A stretch of DNA of 64,000 nucleotides from SIG603 sp964370775 (GCA_964370775.1 CAYJKT010000001.1:1-64000); one strand, 5' to 3'. Positions 44,893 to 54,684 are shown, counted from the first letter of the stretch. A program made the numbers and translations. Notes: generated by a model from the sequence alone, not told the origin.

Positions 44893-44931
44893 GACCTCAT
44901 TAGGTTAGAGATTATCTAGCCTAGTGAGGTC
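44893..44931. terminator. Convergent terminator after dpaB and the surface protein gene
   Basis: Stem 44893-44908 (GACCTCA...) with 44916-44931 (...TGAGGTC), two mismatches; followed on the minus strand by ATTTTTTTGC. Confidence 0.7.
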
Positions 44932-44940
44932 TTATAATAT

Positions 44941-46980
44941 TTATCTTGCTTTTCGTTTTAACAAAACAGTTGATGTGCCTAAAGCACTTAGCATTACAGC
45001 TGTTAAAAGTGCTGTGTTAGAGTTATCGCCTGTGTCAGGTGATGTTGTTGCTACAGGCTCTTTAACTGTGAAGTTAGTTGTCGCAGTTCCGTTTTCGCTC
45101 ACAATAGATAATGTGTGAGTTCCCACAGGTAGAGTTTTTGTGTACTCACCACTCAGTGTAACAATAATGCTTCCGTTCATTACGCTGATGTTAGAGTTAT
45201 TAGCCTCGCCCATGTTATGCAAAACTTTAGTCTCTCCGTTGATTGTAATTTCGGTTCTAATATATCCTGCATATTCACCACTTGCAGTAACTTTTAAAGC
45301 TTGACCTTTTTCGATAGTTTGGTCAGCGCCGTCTGTTATCTTAGAATTTTCTATCCAACTAGCGTATATAGTAGTGTTATCGCTAATTATATCTAAACCA
45401 AACACCCAAGGAGTAGTTAATGCTTCGTCTTTATACCAGCCGTCAAATGTGTAGCCGTCTTTTGTCGGTGTTGTAGGCTCTGTTGGTTTGTTTCCATAAA
45501 CTACTGTTTGTTGGTCTACCGAACTACCACCGTTTGTGTTAAATGTAACAGTATAGCTGTTAATGTTCCATTTTGCATATACAGTAGTATTATCGCTAAC
45601 AGTATCAGTGCCAAAGTTCCATACTAAAGTTAAAGCTTCATCTATATACCAACCGTCAAATGTATGTCTGTCTTTTGTAGGCATTGTAGGCTCTGTTGGT
45701 TTGTTTCCGTAAACCACGGTTTGTGAGATTACTGAACTACCACCGTTTGTGTTAAATGTAACAGTATAGCTGTTAATGTTCCATTTTGCATATACAGTAG
45801 TATTATCGCTGATAGTATCAGTGCCAAAGTCCCATGCTGTAGTTAAAGCTTCGTCTTTATACCAACCGTCAAATGTGTAGCCGTCTTTTGTAGGAGTTGT
45901 AGGTTCTATTAATTTATGAGTATCAGCCACTGCTTGAGGGTCTAACAAGCTACCACCGTTTGAATTAAATGTAACAGTGTAGTTTGTTAGCCATTTTGCA
46001 TATACAGTAGTATTAGCGCTAACAGTATCAGTGCCAAAGTTCCATGGAGTAGTTAAAGCTTCGTCTTTATACCAACCGTCAAATGTATGTCCATCTTTTG
46101 TAGGCGTTGTAGGCTCTGTCGCTTTGTTTCCGTAAACTACTGTTTGTTGGTTTACTGAACTGCCACCATTTGTGTTAAATGTAACAGTATAGCTATTGAT
46201 ATTCCACTTTACATACACTGTTGTTGTTTCAGTTCTTTCAGTTGAAAAATCAAATGATGTCCCAAAATCACTGTCACTATACCAACCGCCAAATGTGTGT
46301 CCTGCTTTATTTTGGTAATCAAATGCATTTCCTCCAATACTTGTTACACTGTCTGGTATTGTCACACTTGTTAATGAAGTTCCACGGAAAGCATTATTAC
46401 TTATTGTTTTAACGCCAGTACCTATAGTCACACTAGTTAATGGAGTGTATATGAATGCAGAGTCTCCAATAGATGTTACACTGTCTGGTATTGTCACACT
46501 TGTTAATGCAGTTTGAGCAAAAGCATTATTACTTATTGTTTTAACGCCAGTACCTATAGTTACACTGGTTAATGTAGTGTATATGAATGCAGAGTCTCCA
46601 ATAGATGTTACACTGTCTGGTATCACTACACTTGTTAATGCAGTTTCTCTGAAAGATTCTCTTCCTATACTCGTAACAGTATAATCGTTAGAGTTATATG
46701 TTACTTTATTAGGTATTGTTAGTCCACCACTGGTTGCTCTGTCAATTGCTACATCATACCCATTACCCACTTGAACAGTACCATTTTCACCACCACTAGG
46801 TTCGGTTAGCACCATAAACGTCATTGCTACTGTTGTAACTCCGTCATCTAGTGTAACTGCACTTATAAAAGTGTTATCCGATGGCGGTTCTGCTGCTGAT
46901 ACAGGCGTTGTTGGTATCACTACACACATAATAAACGCCATAGATATCATAGCTACTAAGCTTTTTACATTTTTCACCAT
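44941..46980 (-). CDS. Cell-surface protein with BspA-type LRRs, InlB B-repeats and SPDTG sorting signal
   Basis: A 679-aa secreted protein. Signal peptide 1-29 (ends VSA-A). About residues 95-215: six BspA-type leucine-rich units of 22-23 aa (SIGDSAFIYTTLTSVTIGTG-like). From about 218: half an InlB B-repeat (HTFGGWYSD), then four full B-repeats of about 70 aa, each with YTVTFNTNGG and FDGWY. Then a beta domain and a C-terminal SPDTG, hydrophobic helix and KRKAR tail, a sortase signal of the (S/P)PxTG kind known from Clostridioides difficile. Probably an adhesin covalently attached to the wall. AAAGGAGG precedes the ATG. Confidence 0.85.
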   Translation of the reverse strand: MVKNVKSLVAMISMAFIMCVVIPTTPVSAAEPPSDNTFISAVTLDDGVTTVAMTFMVLTEPSGGENGTVQVGNGYDVAIDRATSGGLTIPNKVTYNSNDYTVTSIGRESFRETALTSVVIPDSVTSIGDSAFIYTTLTSVTIGTGVKTISNNAFAQTALTSVTIPDSVTSIGDSAFIYTPLTSVTIGTGVKTISNNAFRGTSLTSVTIPDSVTSIGGNAFDYQNKAGHTFGGWYSDSDFGTSFDFSTERTETTTVYVKWNINSYTVTFNTNGGSSVNQQTVVYGNKATEPTTPTKDGHTFDGWYKDEALTTPWNFGTDTVSANTTVYAKWLTNYTVTFNSNGGSLLDPQAVADTHKLIEPTTPTKDGYTFDGWYKDEALTTAWDFGTDTISDNTTVYAKWNINSYTVTFNTNGGSSVISQTVVYGNKPTEPTMPTKDRHTFDGWYIDEALTLVWNFGTDTVSDNTTVYAKWNINSYTVTFNTNGGSSVDQQTVVYGNKPTEPTTPTKDGYTFDGWYKDEALTTPWVFGLDIISDNTTIYASWIENSKITDGADQTIEKGQALKVTASGEYAGYIRTEITINGETKVLHNMGEANNSNISVMNGSIIVTLSGEYTKTLPVGTHTLSIVSENGTATTNFTVKEPVATTSPDTGDNSNTALLTAVMLSALGTSTVLLKRKAR
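45350..46230 (-). repeat. InlB B-repeat tandem DNA repeats
   Basis: Four long repeats of about 207-213 bp with long identical stretches, in frame. A place where recombination can change repeat number and assembly may collapse. Confidence 0.8.
46330..46700 (-). repeat. LRR tandem repeats with a two-unit super-repeat
   Basis: Six 66-69 bp units alternate in two types (IPDSV and IGTGV), so a period of about 135 bp is seen at DNA level with near-identical copies. Confidence 0.75.
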
Positions 46981-47152
46981 AAATCCTCCTTTTTTTCCAT
47001 AAATACTTAGAATTATTATATTACATGCAAATGCTTATGTCAATTAATTACATATTAGAAAAACAGTCTTTACATAAATTTAACACAATAGTCAAAATAA
47101 TACTCAATTGCTTTGCTCACTTTAGTTAGCTTGTTGAAAACATGCTCGGCTA

Positions 47153-47181
47153 TTGATTTTTTAACCATTTTAGTGTAAAAT
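47153..47181 (+). promoter_or_regulatory. Promoter of the purine permease operon
   Basis: TTGATT (47153-47158), 17-nt spacer, TAAAAT (47176-47181). The leader is too short for a purine riboswitch. Confidence 0.65.
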
Positions 47182-47220
47182 AATGCATGAATATTAGTAA
47201 AAAATTTAAGGAGAGTAAAT

Positions 47221-48555
47221 ATGGAATCATTTTTCAAACTCAAACAAAACGGAACTAATGTCTCAACAGAAGTTATTGCAGGTTTAACAACATTTTTCAC
47301 AATGGCATACATAATCTTTGTTAACCCTTCTTTCTTAGGTTCTGCTTCCCCTGCTGGAATGCCTGACCTTGCTGTTATGACAACAACATGTCTAGCTGCG
47401 GCTATCGGTACTTGGTTAATCGGTTTATTAACAAACTACCCTCTAGCACAAGCTCCTGGTATGGGACTAAACGCTGTTTTTGCTTACACTTTGTGTGGCG
47501 AAATGGGCTTGTCTTATGCAGCAGCTCTATCAGCTGTTTTTATCGCTGGTGTACTGTTCATTGTTTTAACAGTAACAGGCGCTAGAAAAGCAATCGTTAA
47601 CGCTATACCAATGTTTCTAAAAAAAGCAATTTCTGCTGGTATAGGCTTTTTCATTGCTTTAATCGGTTTCTCAAACGCTGGTTTATTGTCATCGGAGACA
47701 GGCACTATTATCGGTATGGGAGACATCAGTGTTCCAACAACATTACTTGCATTATTCGGACTAGCTTTAACAATCATTTTAGTTGTTAAAAATGTTCCTG
47801 GCGCTTTGTTTGTGTCTATCATAGGAACATCAATTGTAGGCTTTGTATGCCAACAGGTTTTTGGTGCAAACATGGGAATTACTATTCCTACTTCTTTTGC
47901 ATTAAGTGTAGACTTCTCTACTTTTGGAGCATTCGTAGGTGGATTTAGCGACTTATTCTCAGCAGCTCCAGCAGCTTTGGTAACAGTTTTGGTTACTCTA
48001 GTTTTAGTTGATATGTTCGACACTATCGGCACACTAATCGGCACAGCTAACAAGGCTAATCTTTTAGACAAAGACGGCAACCTACCAAAAGTTGAGAAAG
48101 CAATGCTTGCAGATGCTGTTGCTACTTGTGCAGGTGCTGCTATGGGTACATCTACTGTTACAACTTATGTTGAGTCAAGTGCTGGCGTAAGTGCTGGTGG
48201 TAGAACAGGTTTAACATCTATGGTAACTGGTGCATGTTTCATTCTTTCTCTATTCTTAGCTCCTCTACTAGGCTTGGTTCCAGGCGCGGCTACTGCTCCT
48301 GTTCTTATCGTAGTTGGTGTTATGATGTGTTCATCTTTAAAAGACATCGAATGGGGCGAAATGGATATTGCAATTCCATCATTCATAACAATCATGGGTA
48401 TGCCTTTGTTCTACTCTATCACAGATGGTCTAGGATTTGGTTTTATCTCTTATGTAATCATTAAAATTGCTAAAGGCAAAATTAAAGAAATTCACCCAGT
48501 TATGTATATAGTAGTATTACTATTCTTAATTAGATACATTTTGATTGCAGCTTAA
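47221..48555 (+). CDS. Guanine/hypoxanthine permease, NCS2 family (AzgA/PbuG-like)
   Basis: A 444-aa membrane protein with 12-13 helices. It carries the AzgA-like start STEVIAGLTTFFTMAYIIFVNP, APGMGLNAVFAYT near 80, and VDMFDTIGTLIGTANKANL near 263, all typical of the COG2252 branch that imports guanine, hypoxanthine or adenine with protons. GGAGAG precedes the ATG. First gene of a three-gene run with patB-like and an ECF S component (gaps 9 and 21 nt). Confidence 0.9.
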   Translation: MESFFKLKQNGTNVSTEVIAGLTTFFTMAYIIFVNPSFLGSASPAGMPDLAVMTTTCLAAAIGTWLIGLLTNYPLAQAPGMGLNAVFAYTLCGEMGLSYAAALSAVFIAGVLFIVLTVTGARKAIVNAIPMFLKKAISAGIGFFIALIGFSNAGLLSSETGTIIGMGDISVPTTLLALFGLALTIILVVKNVPGALFVSIIGTSIVGFVCQQVFGANMGITIPTSFALSVDFSTFGAFVGGFSDLFSAAPAALVTVLVTLVLVDMFDTIGTLIGTANKANLLDKDGNLPKVEKAMLADAVATCAGAAMGTSTVTTYVESSAGVSAGGRTGLTSMVTGACFILSLFLAPLLGLVPGAATAPVLIVVGVMMCSSLKDIEWGEMDIAIPSFITIMGMPLFYSITDGLGFGFISYVIIKIAKGKIKEIHPVMYIVVLLFLIRYILIAA

Positions 48556-48564
48556 GGAAATAAT

Positions 48565-49749
48565 ATGAATAATTTTGATAAAATAGTTTCTAGAAAAGGA
48601 ACTAATAGCATAAAATATGATAAAGCACCAATTGAAAATATACCAGAAAAAAACTATCCACTTTGGATAGCTGACATGGATTTTGAAGTTGCTCCTGAAA
48701 TTGTGGACGCTATGAACAAAAGACTTGCTCATAATTTGTATGGTTATTTTTATTTATCAGACGATTATTACAACACAATAATCGACTGGCACAGAGATAG
48801 CTTTGGTGTGACAGGTCTTGCACAAGAGCACATCTGTTTTCAACATGGAGTGCTGGCAGGTATATCTCACGCACTAGATTTTTTAACAAAAGAAGGCGAC
48901 CCTGTTTTATTACAGGGTCCTATATACCCAGGGTTTTCGGTAGTTTTAAATAACCTAAAACGCAAAATTGTGCCGTCTTTAATGACAGACAACGATGGAT
49001 ATTTCACCATGGATTTTAACGACATGGAAGATAAAATCGTTAGCGAAAACATCAAGGTGCTAATCTTCTGTAGCCCTCATAACCCAACAGGCAGAGTGTG
49101 GGAACAAGATGAGATGCAAAAACTTGTGGATTTATGTGTGAAACACTCTGTCACTATTTTGTCTGACGAAATATGGTCTGACTTAATTATAAACAAAGAG
49201 CTTAAACACACACCACTTGTAAAAGCAGTTCCAGAAGCTAAGGATATTACAATATCATTCTATTCACCGTCAAAAGGCTTTAGCTTGGCTGGTATGTTTT
49301 CTGCATACTCTGTGTGTTATAACGAAGAACTTCAAAGCAAACTTGTTGCTAGTTCAGACGGACACCACAGTAACAACCCGACGATCTTTGCAGTGGAATC
49401 GAACACAGCTGCTTATAAACACGGCAAACAATGGATAGATGAGTGTAAAAATTATATTAGCGACAACATGGATTATGTTTGTGAGTTTTTAGAAACTCGA
49501 TTACCAAAAGTTACAACAAGAAAGCCAGATGCTACATATTTAATGTGGTTAGACTTTACTAAAACTGGTGTAACTCACGATGAGTTTATTGAAAGAACTT
49601 TTGCTAAAGCTGGTTTTTTAGGAAACGATGGCCACATGTTTACAGTGGGTGGTGACATGCACTTAAGAATTAACGTGGCTACTTCAAGAGACTTCTTAAA
49701 AGAAGCATTGTTTTCATTAGAAAAAGAATTTAGCGACATAGCAAAATAA
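48565..49749 (+). CDS. PatB/MalY-type PLP C-S lyase
   Basis: A 394-aa fold-type I PLP enzyme. Family features: NYPLWIADMDFEVAPEIVDA near 32-51, the aspartate and tyrosine region SDEIWSDL, and the PLP lysine in YSPSKGFSLAG near 240. PatB/MalY enzymes cleave cystathionine and other cysteine conjugates. The start lies 9 nt after the permease gene. Confidence 0.88.
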   Translation: MNNFDKIVSRKGTNSIKYDKAPIENIPEKNYPLWIADMDFEVAPEIVDAMNKRLAHNLYGYFYLSDDYYNTIIDWHRDSFGVTGLAQEHICFQHGVLAGISHALDFLTKEGDPVLLQGPIYPGFSVVLNNLKRKIVPSLMTDNDGYFTMDFNDMEDKIVSENIKVLIFCSPHNPTGRVWEQDEMQKLVDLCVKHSVTILSDEIWSDLIINKELKHTPLVKAVPEAKDITISFYSPSKGFSLAGMFSAYSVCYNEELQSKLVASSDGHHSNNPTIFAVESNTAAYKHGKQWIDECKNYISDNMDYVCEFLETRLPKVTTRKPDATYLMWLDFTKTGVTHDEFIERTFAKAGFLGNDGHMFTVGGDMHLRINVATSRDFLKEALFSLEKEFSDIAK

Positions 49750-49770
49750 GTAGAATTTAAGGGGAGAAAC

Positions 49771-50388
49771 ATGACAACAACAAGTAAATTTAATTTTAGA
49801 AACTTAGCACTTTCAGCGCTATTAACAGCGATAATCGTACTAATGGGATTTACACCAATTGGCTTTTTAAAGCTTGGTATAGTAGAGATAACATTCATAT
49901 CGATACCTGTAACAATAGGCGCAATTATGTTAGGGAAATGGTATGGAACATATTTTGGAGCAGTTTTTGGACTAGTAAGCTTTATTCAATGCTTTGGATT
50001 TAGCCCATTTGGAGCTACACTTTTAGCTATAAATCCAATTTTTACATTTATTTTATGTATGCTACCAAGAATGTTAATGGGTTTATTGGTTGGTGTATTT
50101 TATGAGATAATTGATAAGTTCGACAAAAAGAAAATAGCGTCTTATGCAGTGGCAAGCTTATGTGGCCCTGCACTTAACACATTGTTTTTTGTTCCGTTGT
50201 TCGTGCTGTTATTCTCTAGCACAGATTATGTTCAAAACGAGTTGATGCCTTTCTTTGGAACAGCAAATGTTTTTGTATTTGCTGTTGCGTTTGTAGGTTT
50301 AAATGGTTTGATAGAAGCAATAGTTTGTACTTTCCTAAACTTTACAATAGCAAAATCATTAAGAAAATTTATATCTAAATCAGAATAA
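49771..50388 (+). CDS. ECF transporter S component (vitamin-binding)
   Basis: A 205-aa membrane protein with 5-6 helices. The start NLALSALLTAIIVLMGFTPIG, then ITFISIPVTIGAIMLGKWYG and GLVSFIQCFGFSPFGATLLA, fit the S component family that binds a vitamin and docks on a shared EcfAAT module. No vitamin riboswitch is upstream, so the ligand (pantothenate, niacin, pyridoxine class) cannot be decided. AGGGGAG precedes the ATG. Last gene of the operon. Confidence 0.8.
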   Translation: MTTTSKFNFRNLALSALLTAIIVLMGFTPIGFLKLGIVEITFISIPVTIGAIMLGKWYGTYFGAVFGLVSFIQCFGFSPFGATLLAINPIFTFILCMLPRMLMGLLVGVFYEIIDKFDKKKIASYAVASLCGPALNTLFFVPLFVLLFSSTDYVQNELMPFFGTANVFVFAVAFVGLNGLIEAIVCTFLNFTIAKSLRKFISKSE

Positions 50389-50391
50389 AAT

Positions 50392-50430
50392 AAAAGGATA
50401 ACAGCGGTTTATATGGCTGTTATCCTTTTT
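50392..50430 (+). terminator. Terminator after the ECF S component gene
   Basis: Perfect 14-bp stem AAAAGGATAACAGC (50392-50405) / GCTGTTATCCTTTT (50416-50429), T-run. Confidence 0.9.
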
Positions 50431-50486
50431 GTATTGTGGGGATAGTAGTGTATGTCTACATCTACCCAATGGCAAAATAATACAAT

Positions 50487-50930
50487 TTATTTACAGTATT
50501 CACGTTTTGGAGGATTATTGTATAGCGAGTTAGCATACTCTGCACCAAACCAGCCTTCTCCGTCATCTATTCTAGGATAGACATTTTTAAGCATGTTTTT
50601 ATCTTTTTCGGATAATTGCTCAAAGTCGTCAGTGTTTTGTTCGTATCTAACGGCGACATATTTATCATCATCATCATTCCGTTTAAATACACCGATAAGC
50701 TTAATCTTAATTTCATCACCTAAATTATAATGCTTATCAGTTACCAAAAACACATCTAAATGATGATTAGGTGGCGTACCACTTTCTTTAATCCAACCAT
50801 AGGGAAAAGTGCAACCTCTGCTTAGGTATAAACTGCCCCAATTGCTTTCAGTAAATGTATTAGTTTCAGGTGAATAGACTACTCTATTTTTATAGTCAGC
50901 TGTTTGCTCTACTACCATTGTATATTTCAT
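50487..50930 (-). CDS. Inorganic-pyrophosphatase-like protein with degenerate active site
   Basis: A 147-aa protein that resembles the core of family I soluble pyrophosphatases: YGWIKESG aligns with YGFIPxT; then HHLDVFLVTDKHYNLGDEIKIKL with the DPLDVLVLT...PG segment; then IGVFKRNDDDDKYVAV with IGVLxMxDxxxxDxKI. The metal-binding D-x-D-x-x-D signature is mostly lost: PPNHHLD keeps only the last Asp. It may have lost catalysis or changed substrate. Last gene of the operon with the two-permease ABC transporter, 24 nt after the ATPase. Confidence 0.55.
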   Translation of the reverse strand: MKYTMVVEQTADYKNRVVYSPETNTFTESNWGSLYLSRGCTFPYGWIKESGTPPNHHLDVFLVTDKHYNLGDEIKIKLIGVFKRNDDDDKYVAVRYEQNTDDFEQLSEKDKNMLKNVYPRIDDGEGWFGAEYANSLYNNPPKREYCK

Positions 50931-50954
50931 AGCTAAATCCCTCTTATATATCTA

Positions 50955-51623
50955 TTACTTTGACGCACTAATTAACTTGCCGTCTTTCATCACATAAGTG
51001 ACATCAGCATTTTCGGCAATCTCTGGGTCATGTGTAACAACTATCACGCAATAATTTTTCTCTTTAACAAGTCCTTTAAGCAAGGCTATAACATTTTGGC
51101 TATTCTCACTGTCTAAGTTACCAGTTGGTTCGTCTGCTAAAATAATTTTTGTGCCAGAAGCCAAAGCTCTTGCAATTGCAACCCTTTGTTGTTGCCCACC
51201 TGAAAGCATGGTTGGAAACCTCTTAAACTCGCTTTCTGTAATGCCGACACTCAATAAGTTCGCTTTTGCTTCTTCGTTATTTACAGCAGATTTAATCTGC
51301 ATAGGATACACCACATTTTCAAACACGGTTAGGTTTTTGAACAAGTTAAATGCTTGATAAATTACTGATACCGTGTTTTTTCTGTGGTTTTCTAAACCAC
51401 TCTCGCTAATATCCACACCGTTTGCGATTATAGCGCCCTCGTTTGGAACACCAAGTCCTGCTAAAATTGATAGCAATGTTGTTTTACCACTGCCTGATTG
51501 CCCTGTGATTGCATAGAACTTTCCAGTCTCGAATGTTAAGCTAACATTTTTTAGCGCATGAACTTTTTGGTATTTACTTTGATAAGTATAGCTGACGTTT
51601 TTACTTTCTAATATTACAGACAT
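50955..51623 (-). CDS. ABC transporter ATP-binding protein
   Basis: A 222-aa ABC ATPase. Walker A GQSGSGKTT near 37-45, signature LSGGQQQRVAIARAL near 135, Walker B IILADEPTGNLD near 155. The start is ATG 51623 with GGAG upstream; the in-frame TTG at 51635 overlaps that RBS. Serves the two FtsX-like permeases just upstream, 23 nt away. Confidence 0.9.
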   Translation of the reverse strand: MSVILESKNVSYTYQSKYQKVHALKNVSLTFETGKFYAITGQSGSGKTTLLSILAGLGVPNEGAIIANGVDISESGLENHRKNTVSVIYQAFNLFKNLTVFENVVYPMQIKSAVNNEEAKANLLSVGITESEFKRFPTMLSGGQQQRVAIARALASGTKIILADEPTGNLDSENSQNVIALLKGLVKEKNYCVIVVTHDPEIAENADVTYVMKDGKLISASK

Positions 51624-51646
51624 AACAATCTCCAATCTAAAAAAAG

Positions 51647-53470
51647 TTAATCTTTTCTACCTAGAATAAGAATAGGTTCAATTTTTAAGTATTTCTTTGT
51701 AGTGATAACAGATGTAACCACAAGTGAAACAATAAGCGTTAATGGCATAATTACAAGTGAAAAACTGTTAACCATGGCTTTGTTAAGCACAAAATCTTCT
51801 AAATAATCTTCTCTCATTCTCTCCCATGTGCTAAACTGTGTGCTAAAAATATATTCACTCTCAGCAGTTATTTCTGTGACATTAAGGGTTTGGAAAACAA
51901 GCGTGCCTATCACAGCTCCTAAAACAACAGACACTGCAAACAATATGCTCATTCCAAAAAGCATAGAGAACACGCACTCTCTTTTTGTTTTGCCTAAGCT
52001 TTGTTCTATCGCTATTCTTTTTTGCTCACACACTATATAAAAGTATATATACATTGTGATACAAGCTATTGCAGTTGCAAAACCAAAACATAATAAAATT
52101 AATGAAAGTAATCTTGTTTGGTTCAAATTAGATATAATTTCTTCGTATCCATTATCATAAAAATTCAATTCTAATTTAGAACTTTCAGGCACTGTTGCAA
52201 ACATTTCTTGGTACTTTGCTATGCTTCCATTAGGTATTTGAAAAGAAGTAGTTGTAGCACGCATCGCTCCTACCACATCTATATTAGTTGTGTCACTTTC
52301 TGTTACTGATTTGCTCGGAATTATAAACATATCAGTAGCGATTTCTATTGTACCAATTTTTGCACCATTAGTTTGTTGCCTGTTGTAAGCACCTACAATT
52401 TCATACTCTGCTTCAAAAAATATGTCATATATCTCTCCGTTTTCATCTAAGTTGCCTCTATCGTAAATGGGAACAAAATCATGGTAAACTGCTTGAGGAC
52501 TTTTAGCATAGTCTGCGTAGTATAATGGCAAAGATATAGTGTCGCCTATTTCTATCTTGTGTTTAAACATAAATTCAGTCGATATCAAACACACTGTAGC
52601 ACCATTTGCAAATTCTTCTGCTGTTATCTCTCTGCCTTCAACAACGTTAACTGTGTTAGAATGAAAAGAGGGTAGAAGCTCTAAGTTGTTAGTAGGCAAA
52701 ACTGGGTAGCTATGAAAGCTTACTTGTTGATTTTCTATCATATTAAGCCATTTTTTACCACTGTCTGTTTCATAAAAATCTTCTGTAACTTCTTCAAATT
52801 TATCAGTGTTATAAATATCTGTCCATGGTAAATCTTCCATAGTATATTCTGAAGTTGTCTCGGTTACATCGGTGTGCGTATTTACACTTGATGATATTTT
52901 AGCGATATAAGTTTTACCTTTTTCTAACGAATTTGGAAACTGGGTGAAGTGGTCACAGATATATATTTCGCCTATTCTTTCATCCATATTACCACTCAAC
53001 ACTCTTTCAAGCTTAACAAGAACAGGTTTGTTAGGCACCGTGTTCTCTGTTGCTGTAAATTCTATTACATTGTGGTCAGTGTACCTTCTGTCACTGTCTG
53101 TAATCTGTGGTAATGAGGTAACGTAAAAAGGTCGTTTCTCTATCTCGCCGATAATCTCTGCACCGTGAAAATCCAACACATCTATCGGTATCACTTCATC
53201 ATAGTAATTCAGCACAGCTTCTTCTGTATATTTCACAGTTATATGTTCCTGCTGTGCAGCGTTCCAATATGTGTTAGCTTCGCTTTTGTCTGGTATTTGT
53301 TCTACCGTAACTATAGTTGTAAAATTGTTCTCTACTGAACTTATTTGTTCATTATTAAAGATAAATAGCTGAACACTAATAGCTAACAATACACTAACTA
53401 AAACGGCTGTCGCAAATAACATAATGCTTTTTGCCTTAGTTCTTAAAACTTGTTTTATAGATGTTATCAT
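51647..53470 (-). CDS. FtsX-like ABC permease (large)
   Basis: A 607-aa membrane protein. N-terminal helix (about 13-33), a roughly 400-residue extracytoplasmic domain, then three C-terminal helices (about 450-600) with the FtsX pattern RIAIEQSLGKTKRECVFSML. Length and organisation resemble BceB/VEX-type permeases. Likely exports or senses an antimicrobial peptide or lipid, with a second permease of different length. Part of a four-gene operon. Confidence 0.8.
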   Translation of the reverse strand: MITSIKQVLRTKAKSIMLFATAVLVSVLLAISVQLFIFNNEQISSVENNFTTIVTVEQIPDKSEANTYWNAAQQEHITVKYTEEAVLNYYDEVIPIDVLDFHGAEIIGEIEKRPFYVTSLPQITDSDRRYTDHNVIEFTATENTVPNKPVLVKLERVLSGNMDERIGEIYICDHFTQFPNSLEKGKTYIAKISSSVNTHTDVTETTSEYTMEDLPWTDIYNTDKFEEVTEDFYETDSGKKWLNMIENQQVSFHSYPVLPTNNLELLPSFHSNTVNVVEGREITAEEFANGATVCLISTEFMFKHKIEIGDTISLPLYYADYAKSPQAVYHDFVPIYDRGNLDENGEIYDIFFEAEYEIVGAYNRQQTNGAKIGTIEIATDMFIIPSKSVTESDTTNIDVVGAMRATTTSFQIPNGSIAKYQEMFATVPESSKLELNFYDNGYEEIISNLNQTRLLSLILLCFGFATAIACITMYIYFYIVCEQKRIAIEQSLGKTKRECVFSMLFGMSILFAVSVVLGAVIGTLVFQTLNVTEITAESEYIFSTQFSTWERMREDYLEDFVLNKAMVNSFSLVIMPLTLIVSLVVTSVITTKKYLKIEPILILGRKD

Positions 53471-53481
53471 AGCACCCTCCC

Positions 53482-54684
53482 TTATTCCGTTATGAGCATT
53501 TTCATAATGTCAAAAGATAATATTAGCTTAATTGCAATAATATTACCTATGCACACGCAAGCTGTAAATAAAGAAAAAATTATCCCTATATCAATTATGT
53601 TTAATCCAACAAACAAAAGGTTAAAGGGAATAGCTAAGAGAATAGAAACAAGTGTAAGTATCAGACTTCCACAAAATACAGTAACACCTTTTTGTTTTTT
53701 AGAATACCCTAAAGAGCAAGATACGGCTATGTTGTATCGTTCGTTTCTTAGAATTAAAAAGCTTAATATAATTACAAGCGCAATGATTAGAGCAAAAAAC
53801 GGAACTAAAAACATTTGCAATGTGTTGTCTAGTTCAATAAGTTGCTCTGCATTTTCTATATATAATTTATCGTTCATTCGTATCGCTCTGCCAGAGAAAG
53901 GGTCTTCCGAAGAATAGTTCACCACACCAAAATTGTTGTCAAGCAAGCTTTCTTTAAAGCTGTTTAATTCAAGTGGATTGCCCACTGTAAAGCTAAAAGA
54001 GTTATATGTAAGCTTTTCTCCTGCGTCAGTTACAGTGTTTTCTATGAAGTTCATTGGTGCAATCAGATTTATGTAACTGTTGTTGATATCGCCTGTAAAA
54101 CTACCAACTATCTCTAGGTTAATGCGACCTATTTCGGTGTATCTCCACCACGAGATAGTCCTGTCGTATTCAGAAGTATACAGCACAAACTCTATGCTGT
54201 CACTTATTTCAAGTGAAAAACTTGTCATGTATTCTTCTTGTAACATGCAAATATTTTCGCTAGAAGCTAGAAAATCTTCGCTTAATTCATCAGAAAAACT
54301 AATACCGTTAAATCCGTCTACTGTGTTAGCTGAGTATATATATAAATCGTGTAAAAATTCTAAATCATGGTATTCTGCGCCTACATTATGCACACCAGCT
54401 AATAATGCAGAATATTTTTCATCTCGTATATCCATAGACATAATATTATTGAATAAAGTGTTGTTAATGCTTATTCCAAAAGAATTTGCACCATTTGGAT
54501 TTACGATTTCTCCAGCAACTGGGGTAACATCAGCAAGTTTATCTATGTTCTCATCGCTACTGATTATCGCCCCTAAATATATTATCATGCAACACAAAAT
54601 CACAAAGTAAGCAATAATATTGATTACCGACCTTGATAGATTTCTTAGTATTTGGTATTTTATATTAAGCAAAGCAAATTTCAT
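53482..54684 (-). CDS. FtsX-like ABC permease (small)
   Basis: A 400-aa membrane protein: N-terminal helix (about 15-38), extracytoplasmic domain to about 285, then three helices with RNERYNIAVSCSLGYSKKQKG, the FtsX-type loop. First gene of the operon; 11 nt before the larger permease. The two permeases probably form a heterodimer. AAAAGGTGATTAT gives an acceptable RBS. Confidence 0.8.
   Translation of the reverse strand: MKFALLNIKYQILRNLSRSVINIIAYFVILCCMIIYLGAIISSDENIDKLADVTPVAGEIVNPNGANSFGISINNTLFNNIMSMDIRDEKYSALLAGVHNVGAEYHDLEFLHDLYIYSANTVDGFNGISFSDELSEDFLASSENICMLQEEYMTSFSLEISDSIEFVLYTSEYDRTISWWRYTEIGRINLEIVGSFTGDINNSYINLIAPMNFIENTVTDAGEKLTYNSFSFTVGNPLELNSFKESLLDNNFGVVNYSSEDPFSGRAIRMNDKLYIENAEQLIELDNTLQMFLVPFFALIIALVIILSFLILRNERYNIAVSCSLGYSKKQKGVTVFCGSLILTLVSILLAIPFNLLFVGLNIIDIGIIFSLFTACVCIGNIIAIKLILSFDIMKMLITE

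Noticed and set aside
45350..46700. CRISPR-like repeat array
   Set aside because: Repeats are in frame and code InlB and LRR units; there are no unique spacers of constant length.
46981..47220. Purine riboswitch before the purine permease
   Set aside because: The leader after the promoter is about 35 nt, too short, and the conserved purine aptamer strands are missing.
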